Assembly (NCBI RefSeq): GCF_000280495.2
Contig: NZ_CP018016.1
Span: 5,753,640-5,817,639, forward strand
DNA: 64,000 nt
Source: Kosakonia radicincitans DSM 16656
GTDB taxonomy: Bacteria; Pseudomonadota; Gammaproteobacteria; Enterobacterales; Enterobacteriaceae
Direction of reading: 5' to 3'
Below the pieces are notes generated by a model. That model was not told where the DNA came from, ran no database searches, and worked only from the letters and a program-made list of their open reading frames with translations. This document shows, in pieces, positions 45,913 through 58,601 of this stretch (position 1 is the first letter of the stretch; the number at the start of each line of letters is the position of its first letter). The translations under genes and the position numbers were made by a program.

Positions 45913-47283
45913 ATGTTGAATACAAAAATGAGTGTGGTGATCCTTGCCGCAGGTAAAGGCACACGCATGTACTCCGATATTCCCAAAGTGCTGCATACCC
46001 TTGCAGGGAAAGCGATGGTTCAGCATGTCATTGATACTGCTAATCTTCTCGGCGCCGATAATGTTCATCTGGTTTATGGCCACGGTGGCGATTTGCTCAA
46101 ACAACATCTCGCTGATATCAAGCTTAACTGGGTCCTGCAGGCAGAACAGTTGGGCACCGGCCATGCGATGCAGCAGGCTGCGCCGTTCTTTGCAGACGAT
46201 GAAGATATTTTGATGCTCTACAGCGATGTGCCGCTGATCTCGCTGGAGACGTTGCAGCGTCTGCGCGATGCGAAACCGCAGGGCGGCATCGGTCTGTTAA
46301 CGGTGGTGCTCGACGACCCGACGGGTTACGGGCGTATCACGCGTGAAAACGGCGCGGTGACAGGCATTGTTGAACAGAAAGATGCCACTGAAGAACAGCG
46401 TAAGATCACGGAGATCAACACCGGCATTCTGATTGCCAACGGCGGCGATCTGAAACGCTGGTTGAGCAAACTGACTAACAATAATGCGCAGGGTGAATAT
46501 TACATCACGGATATCATCAGCCTTGCCTGGCATGAAGGCCGTGAGATTACTGCCGTGCATCCGCAGCGCCTGAGCGAAGTAGAAGGTGTGAATAACCGAC
46601 TTCAGCTATCCCGGCTGGAGCGTGCGTATCAGGCTGAACAGGCTGAAAAGCTGCTGCTGGCTGGTGTTATGCTGCGCGATCCTGCGCGCTTCGACCTGCG
46701 CGGTACGCTGGAGCACGGGCGGGATGTTGAGATCGATGCTAACGTCATCATTGAAGGCAACGTAAAACTGGGCGATCGTGTGAAGATTGGCGCAGGTTGC
46801 GTGCTGAAAAACAGCGACATCGGCGACGACTGCGAAATCAGCCCCTACAGCGTGGTGGAAGATGCGCGTCTCGAAGCTGATTGCACTATCGGGCCATTTG
46901 CGCGTTTGCGTCCTGGCGCTGAACTGCTTGCCGGTGCGCACGTGGGCAACTTCGTGGAAATGAAAAAAGCGCGTCTGGGCAAAGGCTCGAAAGCGGGCCA
47001 TCTGACTTACCTGGGCGATGCGGAAATCGGCGACAACGTGAATGTTGGCGCGGGTGTTATCACCTGTAATTACGATGGTGCAAACAAGCACAAAACCATT
47101 ATTGGCGATGATGTGTTTGTTGGTTCCGATACACAGCTGGTGGCGCCGGTTACGGTTGCCAAAGGTGCGACTATCGCCGCCGGAACTACAGTAACGCGCA
47201 ATGTTGCGGAAAATGAACTGGTTATCAGCCGTGTACCGCAAATCAATAAACAAGGCTGGATACGTCCGGTTAAGAAGAAGTAG
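45913..47283 (+). CDS. glmU: bifunctional UDP-N-acetylglucosamine pyrophosphorylase / glucosamine-1-P acetyltransferase
   Basis: GlmU acetylates glucosamine-1-phosphate and then couples it to UTP, making UDP-GlcNAc for peptidoglycan and LPS. The start [19 protein letters not shown] gives 456 residues as in E. coli. The N-terminal uridyltransferase has LAAGKGTRM at about 11-19 and YSDVPL; the C-terminal half is a left-handed beta-helix of hexapeptide repeats with the acetyltransferase histidine in [17 protein letters not shown] precedes the ATG. glmS follows in the same direction. Confidence 0.98.
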   Translation: MLNTKMSVVILAAGKGTRMYSDIPKVLHTLAGKAMVQHVIDTANLLGADNVHLVYGHGGDLLKQHLADIKLNWVLQAEQLGTGHAMQQAAPFFADDEDILMLYSDVPLISLETLQRLRDAKPQGGIGLLTVVLDDPTGYGRITRENGAVTGIVEQKDATEEQRKITEINTGILIANGGDLKRWLSKLTNNNAQGEYYITDIISLAWHEGREITAVHPQRLSEVEGVNNRLQLSRLERAYQAEQAEKLLLAGVMLRDPARFDLRGTLEHGRDVEIDANVIIEGNVKLGDRVKIGAGCVLKNSDIGDDCEISPYSVVEDARLEADCTIGPFARLRPGAELLAGAHVGNFVEMKKARLGKGSKAGHLTYLGDAEIGDNVNVGAGVITCNYDGANKHKTIIGDDVFVGSDTQLVAPVTVAKGATIAAGTTVTRNVAENELVISRVPQINKQGWIRPVKKK

Positions 47284-47309
47284 CCCGGATAAGCGCAGCG
47301 CCATCCGGC
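47283..47309. repeat. REP element in glmU-glmS spacer
   Basis: GCCCGGAT and ATCCGGC with the inner AAGCGCAGCGCC make a typical REP palindrome, directly after the glmU stop. Confidence 0.8.
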
Positions 47310-47462
47310 AATGTATTCATAATGAATTTAGGGTGAGGGGAAAGATAATTCCTCCGCCCGGCAGGCAGTACCTATAAAAATAACCCCACTCTCTACAAGG
47401 CTCGGGGCGATACAGGTTGACCGACAACAAAAGGCATAACGCCTAAATCGGAATCGAAAAAT

Positions 47463-49292
47463 ATGTGTGGAATTGTTGGCGCAGTCGCGCAACGTGATGT
47501 TGCAGAAATCCTTCTCGAGGGATTACGTCGTCTGGAATACCGTGGCTATGACTCTGCTGGTCTGGCCGTTGTAGATGCAGAAGGTCATATGACCCGTCTG
47601 CGTCGTCTTGGTAAAGTCCAGATGCTGGCCCAGGCCGCAGAAGAGCATCCGCTGCATGGTGGAACTGGTATTGCTCACACCCGTTGGGCAACACACGGTG
47701 AACCGTCAGAAGGTAACGCGCATCCGCATGTTTCTGATCATATTGCGGTTGTACATAACGGTATTATTGAAAACTACGAGCCGCTGCGGGAAGTGTTAAA
47801 AGAGCGTGGCTATGTATTTGTTTCGGAAACGGATACCGAGGTTATCGCACATCTCGTTCACTGGGAGCTTGAGCAGGGCGGCACGCTGCGTGAAGCGGTT
47901 ATGCGCGCTATCCCGCAATTACGTGGCGCTTATGGCACAGTGATTATGGATACCCGTGACAGCGGTACTCTGCTGGCGGCACGCTCTGGCAGCCCGCTGG
48001 TTATCGGTCTTGGCATGGGGGAAAACTTTATTGCCTCCGATCAGCTGGCGTTACTGCCGGTAACGCGTCGCTTTATCTTCCTTGAAGAGGGCGATATTGC
48101 GGAAGTGACTCGCCGCAGCGTGACCGTGTTTGATAAATCCGGCGCGCAGGTAAAACGGCCTGATATCGAATCCAGCCTGCAATATGACGCGGGCGATAAA
48201 GGTATCTACCGTCACTACATGCAAAAAGAGATCTACGAACAGCCGAACGCGATTAAAAATACGCTGACCGGCCGTATCAACCACGGTGAAGTGGATCTGA
48301 GCGAACTGGGTCCGAATGCCAACGCGCTATTATCGCAAGTTGAGCATATTCAGATCGTTGCCTGTGGCACCTCTTACAACTCCGGTATGGTTTCCCGTTA
48401 CTGGTTTGAGGCGCTGGCTGGTGTGCCGTGTGATGTGGAAATCGCCTCGGAATTCCGTTACCGCAAATCTGCTGTGCGTCATAACAGCCTGATGATCACC
48501 CTGTCGCAATCCGGTGAAACGGCGGATACGCTGGCGGCGCTGCGCTTGTCCAAAGAGCTGGGTTATCTGGGGTCGCTGGCGATTTGTAACGTGCCGGGCT
48601 CCTCGCTGGTGCGTGAATCCGATCTGGCGATGATGACTAAAGCCGGTACTGAAATCGGTGTTGCCTCCACGAAAGCGTTCACCACTCAGCTTACCGTTCT
48701 GCTGATGCTGGTGGCGAAACTGAGCCGCCTGAAAGGGCTGGATGCGTCCATTGAGCACGATATCGTTCACGGTTTGCAGGCATTGCCGAGCCGTATTGAA
48801 CAGATGCTGTCGCAGGATAAACGCATCGAAGCGCTGGCCGAAGATTTCTCCGACAAACACCATGCGTTGTTCCTGGGGCGTGGCGATCAGTATCCGATCG
48901 CGCTGGAAGGCGCGCTGAAACTGAAAGAGATCTCCTACATTCACGCCGAAGCCTATGCGGCAGGTGAGCTGAAGCATGGCCCGCTGGCGCTGATTGATGC
49001 GGATATGCCGGTGATTGTCGTTGCGCCTAACAACGAACTGCTGGAAAAACTGAAATCCAACATCGAAGAAGTGCGTGCCCGTGGCGGCGTACTGTATGTG
49101 TTCGCCGATCAGGATGCGGGTTTCACCAGCAACGACAATATGCACATTATTGATATGCCGCACGTCGAAGAGGTGATTGCACCGATTTTCTATACCGTGC
49201 CGCTGCAATTGCTGGCTTATCACGTTGCGCTGATAAAAGGCACCGATGTTGACCAGCCGCGTAACCTGGCGAAATCAGTAACGGTAGAGTAA
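47463..49292 (+). CDS. glmS: glutamine-fructose-6-phosphate aminotransferase (GlcN-6-P synthase)
   Basis: GlmS makes glucosamine-6-phosphate from fructose-6-phosphate and glutamine, the first step of amino-sugar synthesis. C2 in MCGIVGAV is the glutaminase nucleophile, and the sugar-isomerase domains carry SQSGETADT and [17 protein letters not shown]. The 609 residues match E. coli. There the glmUS transcript is cut by RNase E and glmS translation is activated by the sRNA GlmZ; the 179-base spacer with its weak GGAA ribosome binding site would fit that scheme. Confidence 0.99.
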   Translation: MCGIVGAVAQRDVAEILLEGLRRLEYRGYDSAGLAVVDAEGHMTRLRRLGKVQMLAQAAEEHPLHGGTGIAHTRWATHGEPSEGNAHPHVSDHIAVVHNGIIENYEPLREVLKERGYVFVSETDTEVIAHLVHWELEQGGTLREAVMRAIPQLRGAYGTVIMDTRDSGTLLAARSGSPLVIGLGMGENFIASDQLALLPVTRRFIFLEEGDIAEVTRRSVTVFDKSGAQVKRPDIESSLQYDAGDKGIYRHYMQKEIYEQPNAIKNTLTGRINHGEVDLSELGPNANALLSQVEHIQIVACGTSYNSGMVSRYWFEALAGVPCDVEIASEFRYRKSAVRHNSLMITLSQSGETADTLAALRLSKELGYLGSLAICNVPGSSLVRESDLAMMTKAGTEIGVASTKAFTTQLTVLLMLVAKLSRLKGLDASIEHDIVHGLQALPSRIEQMLSQDKRIEALAEDFSDKHHALFLGRGDQYPIALEGALKLKEISYIHAEAYAAGELKHGPLALIDADMPVIVVAPNNELLEKLKSNIEEVRARGGVLYVFADQDAGFTSNDNMHIIDMPHVEEVIAPIFYTVPLQLLAYHVALIKGTDVDQPRNLAKSVTVE

Positions 49293-49314
49293 ACATTTAC
49301 TGCCATAAAATGCG

Positions 49315-49348
49315 AAAGAGGTTGCCGGCGGGCAACCTCTTTTTTTTA
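49315..49348 (+). terminator. glmS terminator
   Basis: GAGGTTGCC and GGCAACCTC form a strong hairpin with a short loop followed by eight T residues, 24 bases after the glmS stop. Confidence 0.92.
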
Positions 49349-49490
49349 CTTTATTTTGTGAATTCTCATTCGTTTCAACTACTTTTTTATTGTCACAAAA
49401 ATAAAATATGACTGAAATATTACTGTGATGTTTTTTATTAAGAGTTTGATTTTTATCTTTTTTATATCATGCGATAACGATATTTTTCCG

Positions 49491-49534
49491 CTGTCATCAA
49501 ACAGTAACAATGATTGCATATAACTGTCATCAAA
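49491..49534 (+). promoter_or_regulatory. Pho box of the pst operon (PhoB sites)
   Basis: Four consecutive 11-base units start CTGTCATCAAA, CAGTAACAATG, ATTGCATATAA and CTGTCATCAAA. The first and last are identical and match the PhoB half-site CTGTCAT. The layout replaces the -35 of a promoter whose -10 is TATTTT at 49541-49546, as in E. coli pstS. Confidence 0.92.
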
Positions 49535-49595
49535 GTGTCCTATTTTGCTCGTCGTAGCCACTAAACAACGATTTACGATCCTTGCAGGAGACATT

Positions 49596-50636
49596 ATGAA
49601 CGTTATGCGTACCACTGTCGCAACTGTTGTCGCCGCGACCTTTTCTCTGAGTGCTTTTGCTGTTAATGCAGCAGCCAGCCTGACTGGTGCGGGTGCAACT
49701 TTCCCGGCGCCGGTGTATGCCAAGTGGGCTGATACTTACCAGAAAGAAACAGGTAACAAGATCAACTACCAGGGTATTGGTTCTTCTGGTGGCGTAAAAC
49801 AAATTACTGCTAAAACTGTGGATTTCGGTGCATCCGATGCCCCTCTGGCTGACGATAAACTGGCTCAGGAAGGCCTGTTCCAGTTTCCGACCGTAATCGG
49901 CGGTATCGTGCTGGCTATCAACGTCCCGGGTATAAAATCCGGTGAGCTGGTGCTGGACGGTAAAACCCTGGGTGACATCTACCTGGGTAATATCAAAAAA
50001 TGGGATGACGCAGCGATCGCTAAACTCAACCCAGGCCTGAAACTGCCTTCGCAGAACATCGCCGTAGTTCGCCGTGCTGACGGTTCCGGTACGTCATTCG
50101 TCTTCACCAACTACCTGGCAAAAGTGAACGAAGAGTGGAAATCGAAAGTCGGTTCTGGCTCTACCGTTAACTGGCCGACCGGTCTGGGCGGTAAAGGCAA
50201 CGACGGAATCGCGGCATTCGTTCAGCGTCTTCCGGGTTCAATCGGTTATGTTGAATATGCTTACGCTAAGCAGAACAACCTGACCTACACCAAGCTGCTG
50301 TCTGCGGATGGTAAGGCTGTAAGCCCGACTGAGCAGAGCTTCTCCAATGCGGCTAAAAATATCGACTGGAGCAAATCCTTCGCGCAGGATCTGACCAACC
50401 AGAAAGGTGCTGACGTATGGCCGATCACCTCAACTACCTTTATCCTGGTACACAAAGAGCAGGCTAAGCCGGAGCAAGGTGCTGAAGTCCTGAAATTCTT
50501 TGACTGGGCCTATAAAAAAGGCGGCAAACAGGCTAACGACCTTGATTACGCAACCCTGCCGGATAGCGTAGTTGAACAAGTTCGTGCTGCATGGAAAACC
50601 AATGTGAAAGACAGCAGCGGTAAAGCACTGTACTAA
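49596..50636 (+). CDS. pstS: phosphate-binding periplasmic protein PstS
   Basis: PstS binds inorganic phosphate in the periplasm for the PstCAB importer. The 346-residue precursor starts [20 protein letters not shown] and its signal peptide ends near residue 25 (AVNA). The mature start [15 protein letters not shown], the phosphate-contact TGAGA, ASDAPL and RADGSGTSF loops are intact. It is preceded by GCAGGAGA and controlled by the Pho box. A REP-like hairpin separates it from pstC, which in E. coli helps keep PstS much more abundant than the permease. Confidence 0.99.
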   Translation: MNVMRTTVATVVAATFSLSAFAVNAAASLTGAGATFPAPVYAKWADTYQKETGNKINYQGIGSSGGVKQITAKTVDFGASDAPLADDKLAQEGLFQFPTVIGGIVLAINVPGIKSGELVLDGKTLGDIYLGNIKKWDDAAIAKLNPGLKLPSQNIAVVRRADGSGTSFVFTNYLAKVNEEWKSKVGSGSTVNWPTGLGGKGNDGIAAFVQRLPGSIGYVEYAYAKQNNLTYTKLLSADGKAVSPTEQSFSNAAKNIDWSKSFAQDLTNQKGADVWPITSTTFILVHKEQAKPEQGAEVLKFFDWAYKKGGKQANDLDYATLPDSVVEQVRAAWKTNVKDSSGKALY

Positions 50637-50657
50637 CAGCTGGTTTTTTTAGAACAT

Positions 50658-50683
50658 GGCGGATGGCGCTTACACCATCCGCC
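50658..50683. repeat. REP-like hairpin in pstS-pstC spacer
   Basis: GGCGGATG (50658-50665) and CATCCGCC (50676-50683) form a perfect 8-bp stem; a second imperfect unit (GCCTGG...CCGGGC) lies at about 50701-50727. This is a REP/BIME-type element that can protect the pstS mRNA end. Confidence 0.8.
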
Positions 50684-50756
50684 TTACAGATCCTCTGTAG
50701 GCCTGGCCGCGTAAGCATCACCGGGCAAATTCGTAAGACGTTAAACTGAAGAGTAA

Positions 50757-52609
<1,853 letters not shown>

Positions 52610-52655
52610 TTTTTGCGACGCGGCGAAAGCGGCGTCGAGTTGAGGAAAGAGATAA

Positions 52656-53429
<774 letters not shown>

Positions 53430-53498
53430 TTTGCTGCACCCTGAGGGTATAAGCGACCTTGTTACCACGTGAAATCTGTCGGGCATTTGGAGTGCACC

Positions 53499-54224
53499 AT
53501 GGACAATCTCAACCTTAACAAACATATTTCCGGGCAGTTCAACGCTGAGCTGGAAAGTATCCGCACTCAGGTAATGACCATGGGTGGGATGGTGGAGCAG
53601 CAGCTTTCTGATGCGATCACCGCCATGCACAATCAGGACAGCGAGCTGGCCAGGCGCGTTGTTGAAGGCGACAAACAGGTTAATATGATGGAAGTCGCCA
53701 TCGATGAAGCCTGCGTGCGCATCATTGCAAAACGCCAGCCAACGGCGAGCGATTTGCGTCTGGTGATGGCGATCATCAAAACAATTGCCGAGCTGGAACG
53801 TATTGGCGATGTGGCAGACAAAATCTGCCGTACTGCGCTGGAGAAGTTCTCTCAGCAGCACCAGCCGCTGCTGGTGAGCCTGGAATCGTTGGGCCGTCAC
53901 ACCGTGCAGATGCTGCATGATGTGCTGGACGCTTTCGCCCGTATGGATCTGGACGAAGCAGTGCGGATCTATCGCGAAGATAAAAAAGTGGATCAGGAGT
54001 ACGAAGGCATCGTACGTCAGCTAATGACTTACATGATGGAAGATTCCCGCACCATTCCGAGCGTCCTGACCGCCCTGTTCTGTGCCCGTTCTATCGAACG
54101 TATCGGTGACCGCTGCCAGAATATCTGCGAATACATCTTCTACTTCGTGAAGGGACAAGATTTCCGTCATGTTGGCGGCGACGAGCTGGATAAACTGCTC
54201 GCCGGAAAAGATGTTAAAGAGTGA
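53499..54224 (+). CDS. phoU: phosphate signalling protein PhoU
   Basis: PhoU links PstSCAB to the sensor PhoR and keeps the Pho regulon off when phosphate is plentiful. The 241-residue protein is a two-repeat helical bundle with metal-binding motifs [12 protein letters not shown] (near residue 95) and [12 protein letters not shown] (near residue 198). The start [14 protein letters not shown] has TGGAG upstream. It closes the pst operon with a terminator. Confidence 0.98.
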   Translation: MDNLNLNKHISGQFNAELESIRTQVMTMGGMVEQQLSDAITAMHNQDSELARRVVEGDKQVNMMEVAIDEACVRIIAKRQPTASDLRLVMAIIKTIAELERIGDVADKICRTALEKFSQQHQPLLVSLESLGRHTVQMLHDVLDAFARMDLDEAVRIYREDKKVDQEYEGIVRQLMTYMMEDSRTIPSVLTALFCARSIERIGDRCQNICEYIFYFVKGQDFRHVGGDELDKLLAGKDVKE

Positions 54225-54233
54225 TATAACGAT

Positions 54234-54260
54234 AACCCCCTCGCTGTGAGGGGGTTTTTG
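54234..54260 (+). terminator. pst-phoU terminator
   Basis: AACCCCCTC and GAGGGGGTT make a 9-bp stem with a GCTGT loop and TTTT tail. It also faces the end of the converging ADP-ribosylglycohydrolase gene. Confidence 0.93.
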
Positions 54261-54268
54261 TTGCAGGG

Positions 54269-55165
54269 TTATTTGGCCAGTAACTTTCTCGCCAGAGTAT
54301 CAATATCCCCGTACTGCCACAGTTTTTCCTGCCACTGCTGCGGGATTCCATTAATACCGTAATACGCGCCAGCCAGTTGCCCGGCGATAGCGGCGGTGGT
54401 GTCCGCATCGTCACCGAGATTGGTGGCCAGCAGGATAGTTTCTTTAAAGTTTTTACCCTGCGCAAAGCACCACAATGCCGCTTCCAGACTCTGCACGCAG
54501 TAACCCGTACCGAAGATCTCCGCTCGCGTTTTCTTCAGGTAGTTCCCTTCAGCTATGCGACGCAGATTCTCCTGTTCCGGTAGCTGCGGGATAGCTGTCA
54601 GCGTTTCCCGCTTACTTTTACCGCTCAGGGCGTTCATCAGCATTTGTGCAAACAGGCGACAGCAGGCGAGCGCTTCTGGTGCTGCATGCGTGGTTCGCGA
54701 TGAGGCTTCGGCATACTCCAGCGCCAATAACTCATCGGGGAAATACCACAGCACCACCGGCGCGAGGCGCATTAACGAACCGTTTCCTGCCGTTCTGGGA
54801 TGGCTGGAACCGGCAAACGGATCGCCGTCATTCGCATATTTTTGCAATGCGTGTGCGACTGTCGTACCAATATCAAAACAGTGGCCGGTGGCGCTTAAGT
54901 AACCCCATTGCCACCAGTTCATATACCGGTTCATCTGATCCTTTGCATCAAACCCCTGGCGAGCGATCAGGCTTTCCGCAAGGCACAGCGCCATAGAGGT
55001 GTCGTCTGTCCATTGCCCCGCCTGCAGATGAAACGGCCCGCCTCCCACCATGTCGGTGATGGGCGGAAAGGAATCTTTTGCACTGAATTCCACCGCCGTG
55101 CCGACGGCATCACCGATGGCCAGGCCGAGCAAACAGCCCTGATAACGTTCGAGTAATTCCGACAT
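54269..55165 (-). CDS. ADP-ribosylglycohydrolase family protein (DraG-like)
   Basis: The 298-residue protein belongs to the ADP-ribosylglycohydrolase (DraG/ARH) superfamily, which removes ADP-ribose from proteins or other acceptors. The di-metal site residues are visible: T53, D54 and D55 in WTDDTSMAL, and D252, D253 and D255 in LGDDADTTAAIAGQ. GLAIGDAVG near the start is the other family signature. No DraT-like transferase or nitrogenase gene is in this window, so the substrate is unknown. It follows the cbrC homologue by 27 bases, probably as the last gene of a yieH-cbrC-linked unit. Between phoU and cbrC E. coli has the bgl region instead. Confidence 0.88.
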   Translation of the reverse strand: MSELLERYQGCLLGLAIGDAVGTAVEFSAKDSFPPITDMVGGGPFHLQAGQWTDDTSMALCLAESLIARQGFDAKDQMNRYMNWWQWGYLSATGHCFDIGTTVAHALQKYANDGDPFAGSSHPRTAGNGSLMRLAPVVLWYFPDELLALEYAEASSRTTHAAPEALACCRLFAQMLMNALSGKSKRETLTAIPQLPEQENLRRIAEGNYLKKTRAEIFGTGYCVQSLEAALWCFAQGKNFKETILLATNLGDDADTTAAIAGQLAGAYYGINGIPQQWQEKLWQYGDIDTLARKLLAK

Positions 55166-55192
55166 CTGTTGTTCCTTATTCCGTGGAACTGC

Positions 55193-55801
<609 letters not shown>

Positions 55802-55806
55802 TTAGA

Positions 55807-56472
55807 TTAACGCGTAACATGCCACCCACGCGCACGCCAGAGTTCCGGCAGCTGCGCTAAATCAGTGAACGTCGTCACTTTAGGGTGATCAATGGGTTTG
55901 TTATGCGGATCGGCGCAGAAGTAATACACTTCCATCCCTGCCGCGATTCCTGATTGTGCCCCAGCGGAGGAGTCGTCCACCAGAATACAGTTCACAGGAT
56001 CAACATTCAGCGCTCTGGCTGCATGGTACATTAACGCCGGATCGGGCTTCCAGCGTTGGATGTCATAACCGCTAAACAGTTTTCCAGGAAAGTGATGTAG
56101 CATGCCTAATTTGCCCAATGAGTGTTGCATTTTGCTGACCGGGCCATTAGAAACCACACACATCGGTACACTCACTGCATCCAGCAATGCGTTCGCACCG
56201 GCAATTACTTCCAGTTCGCTGTCGAACAGGCGCGCCACTTCCGCACGATAAATGGGTTCAAGCGCCTCTTTCTCCAGGCTTACACCGCGCTCTCCGGCGA
56301 TGACATCAATAATTTCGTATAACTTCATGCCTTTAAAGCGTTTAAAGACCTCTTCCAGAGCCAGTGTGATGCCAAAAGCCTGAAACATATGCACATAGGC
56401 GCGGGAACAAATAACTTCACTATCGACCAGGGTGCCGTCACAGTCGAAAAATATTGCATCAATGTGGGACAT
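55807..56472 (-). CDS. yieH: HAD-superfamily 6-phosphogluconate phosphatase
   Basis: YieH is a HAD-like phosphatase active on 6-phosphogluconate in E. coli. The nucleophile is in FFDCDGTLVDSE (residues 8-19), motif II is VVSNGP, the motif III lysine is in RWKPDPALM and motif IV is LVDDSSAGAQSG. Length 221 is as in E. coli. It is divergent from adeP and probably leads a small operon with cbrC. Confidence 0.96.
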   Translation of the reverse strand: MSHIDAIFFDCDGTLVDSEVICSRAYVHMFQAFGITLALEEVFKRFKGMKLYEIIDVIAGERGVSLEKEALEPIYRAEVARLFDSELEVIAGANALLDAVSVPMCVVSNGPVSKMQHSLGKLGMLHHFPGKLFSGYDIQRWKPDPALMYHAARALNVDPVNCILVDDSSAGAQSGIAAGMEVYYFCADPHNKPIDHPKVTTFTDLAQLPELWRARGWHVTR

Positions 56473-56522
56473 GCCATTTCCTGTTATTGCGAGTTTAACG
56501 TTTACTTAATGCAGATAGCGAA

Positions 56523-56538
56523 ACGCAATCGTTGCCGT
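56523..56538 (+). promoter_or_regulatory. PurR-like operator upstream of adeP
   Basis: ACGCAATCGTTGCCGT matches the PurR consensus ACGCAAACGTTTGCGT at 13 of 16 positions. It lies about 100 bases before the adeP ATG, and E. coli adeP belongs to the PurR regulon as I recall. Confidence 0.6.
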
Positions 56539-56639
56539 ATAAGCAAATTCAATGAAAAAAAGTGTGTGATAACCGTCAATATTGTCTCATTTTGGTATAG
56601 GATAGCGACGAATTTTCCCCCCTATTCCGGAAATTGATA

Positions 56640-57977
56640 ATGAGCCAACAACACACTACCCAGGCTTCGGGCCAGGGGTTGCTTGACCGCGTGTTTAAAT
56701 TACGCGAGCACGGCACATCGGCACGCACCGAAGTGATCGCCGGTTTCACGACGTTTTTGACGATGGTGTATATCGTTTTTGTTAACCCCCAGATTCTGGG
56801 CGTCGCCGGGATGGATACCAGCGCAGTATTTGTGACCACCTGCCTGATTGCTGCGTTCGGCAGCATCCTGATGGGGCTGGTAGCTAACCTGCCGGTTGCG
56901 CTGGCACCGGCAATGGGTCTGAACGCCTTCTTTGCGTTTGTGGTTGTTGGCGCCATGGGGCTTTCCTGGCAGATCGGCATGGGCGCAATCTTCTGGGGCG
57001 CGGTGGGTCTGTTGCTGCTTACCTTGTTCCGCGTTCGTTACTGGATGATCGCCAATATTCCGGTCAGTCTGCGCGTGGGTATCACCAGCGGTATTGGGCT
57101 GTTTATTGGCATGATGGGGCTGAAAAACGCTGGCGTAATCGTGCCGAACAAAGAGACGCTGGTGAGCATCGGTAACCTGACTTCCCACAGCGTTCTGCTG
57201 GGCGTTCTTGGTTTCTTTATCATCACTATTCTGGCGTCGCGCAACATTCACGCCGCTGTGCTGGTGTCGATTGTTGTTACTACACTGCTGGGCTGGCTGC
57301 TGGGCGATGTGCAGTATCACGGTATTGTTTCTGCGCCGCCGAGCGTGGCAAGCGTTGTCGGTAATGTGGATCTGGCCGGTTCCTTTAATATTGGCCTGGC
57401 GGGTGTGATCTTCTCGTTTATGCTGGTGAACCTGTTTGACTCCTCCGGTACGCTGATCGGCGTGACCGATAAAGCCGGGCTGGTGGATGAAAGTGGTAAG
57501 TTCCCGCGCATGAAGCAGGCGCTGTTTGTCGACAGCGTCTCTTCGGTGACTGGTGCCTTTATCGGTACCTCTTCTGTTACCGCGTATATCGAGTCTTCTT
57601 CTGGTGTTTCTGTTGGCGGCCGTACCGGTCTGACTGCGGTGGTGGTTGGCCTGCTGTTCCTGCTGGTGATCTTCCTGTCGCCGTTAGCGGGTATGGTACC
57701 AGGCTATGCTGCTGCGGGTGCGCTGATCTATGTGGGCGTGCTGATGACATCCAGCCTGGCGCGTGTGAATTGGCATGATCTGACAGAAGCCGTGCCGGCG
57801 TTTATCACTGCGGTAATGATGCCGTTCAGCTTCTCGATTACCGAAGGTATCGCGCTGGGCTTTATCTCTTACTGCGTGATGAAAATCGGTACTGGCCGCC
57901 TGCGCGATCTCAGCCCATGCGTGATTGTGGTTGCGGTGCTGTTCCTGCTGAAAATCGTCTTTATCGACGCGCATTAA
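56640..57977 (+). CDS. adeP: adenine permease AdeP (PurP)
   Basis: AdeP (PurP, YieG) is a high-affinity adenine/H+ symporter of the AzgA-like branch of the NCS2 family in the inner membrane. The 445-residue form starting MSQQHTTQASGQG is chosen; an ATT-type extension of two codons is not. About 12-14 hydrophobic segments are present, with APAMGLNAFFAF and SSGTLIGVTDKAGL as family motifs. It is divergent from yieH and preceded by a PurR-like box. Confidence 0.97.
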   Translation: MSQQHTTQASGQGLLDRVFKLREHGTSARTEVIAGFTTFLTMVYIVFVNPQILGVAGMDTSAVFVTTCLIAAFGSILMGLVANLPVALAPAMGLNAFFAFVVVGAMGLSWQIGMGAIFWGAVGLLLLTLFRVRYWMIANIPVSLRVGITSGIGLFIGMMGLKNAGVIVPNKETLVSIGNLTSHSVLLGVLGFFIITILASRNIHAAVLVSIVVTTLLGWLLGDVQYHGIVSAPPSVASVVGNVDLAGSFNIGLAGVIFSFMLVNLFDSSGTLIGVTDKAGLVDESGKFPRMKQALFVDSVSSVTGAFIGTSSVTAYIESSSGVSVGGRTGLTAVVVGLLFLLVIFLSPLAGMVPGYAAAGALIYVGVLMTSSLARVNWHDLTEAVPAFITAVMMPFSFSITEGIALGFISYCVMKIGTGRLRDLSPCVIVVAVLFLLKIVFIDAH

Positions 57978-57981
57978 TGCT

Positions 57982-58012
57982 TTTCCCCCTCTCGCGCTGC
58001 GGGAGGGGGTTC
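57982..58012. terminator. adeP/chrR bidirectional terminator
   Basis: CCCCCTCTCGC and GCGGGAGGGGG form a GC-rich stem between converging adeP and chrR, with TTTT on the left flank's opposite strand only partly present. The hairpin itself is clear. Confidence 0.7.
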
Positions 58013-58014
58013 CA

Positions 58015-58581
58015 TTACGGCTTAACGCGCTGAATATACTCGCCGAAAGCCGTAAGCTGGCCAGTCAGATGGTCAAGCGTGCTTTGATCAACCACTTCTC
58101 CCGTCTGCTGATCAACCTTGCTTTGAATCACCCCACCCATAAACTCCGGTTTGTTCATGACCATCGCATCAAGGAACACCAGGATCTGGCGCAGATGATA
58201 CTGGCAACGCGCGCCGCCAATCGCGCCCATTGAGCTGGTCTGAATCAGCACCGGCTTACCCGCCAGCGGCTGCTCTGGTAAGCGAGACAGCCAGTCAATC
58301 GCATTCTTCAGGCCGCCCGGCACTGAGTAGTTATATTCCGGCGTCACAATCACCACGCCGTCAGCCGCACGGATATGTTCGGCAAGTTCCTGCACACTTT
58401 CCGGGAAACCTTCTTCTTGCTGAATATCGGCATCATACAGCGGGATATTGGCAATCGAAGGCAATGGCGTGATGTCCATGCCCGCTGGCGCAAGCTTAGG
58501 CAATGTGCGCGCGACCATGGCATTAAAAGAGCCTTTACGCAGGCTACCGAGCAGGGTCACAACCTTGAGTTCAACAGACAT
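58015..58581 (-). CDS. chrR: NAD(P)H-dependent FMN quinone/chromate reductase ChrR
   Basis: ChrR (YieF) is a flavoprotein that reduces quinones by two electrons and can also reduce chromate. The 188 residues equal E. coli. The FMN phosphate loop is LGSLRKGSFN (residues 11-20), and PEYNYSVPGGLKNAIDWLSR binds the flavin ring. It lies 20 bases after yieE on the same strand. It converges on adeP. Confidence 0.97.
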   Translation of the reverse strand: MSVELKVVTLLGSLRKGSFNAMVARTLPKLAPAGMDITPLPSIANIPLYDADIQQEEGFPESVQELAEHIRAADGVVIVTPEYNYSVPGGLKNAIDWLSRLPEQPLAGKPVLIQTSSMGAIGGARCQYHLRQILVFLDAMVMNKPEFMGGVIQSKVDQQTGEVVDQSTLDHLTGQLTAFGEYIQRVKP

Positions 58582-58601
58582 GATGACTCCTCATTATGGG
58601 A

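Larger units (their letters stand above)
49293..49595 (+). promoter_or_regulatory. glmS-pstS spacer
   Basis: This 303-base spacer holds the glmS terminator, an AT-rich stretch, the Pho box and the pstS promoter and leader. CTGAAATATTACTGTGAT at 49411-49428 is a weaker Pho-box-like match farther upstream. No gene is present. Confidence 0.65.
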
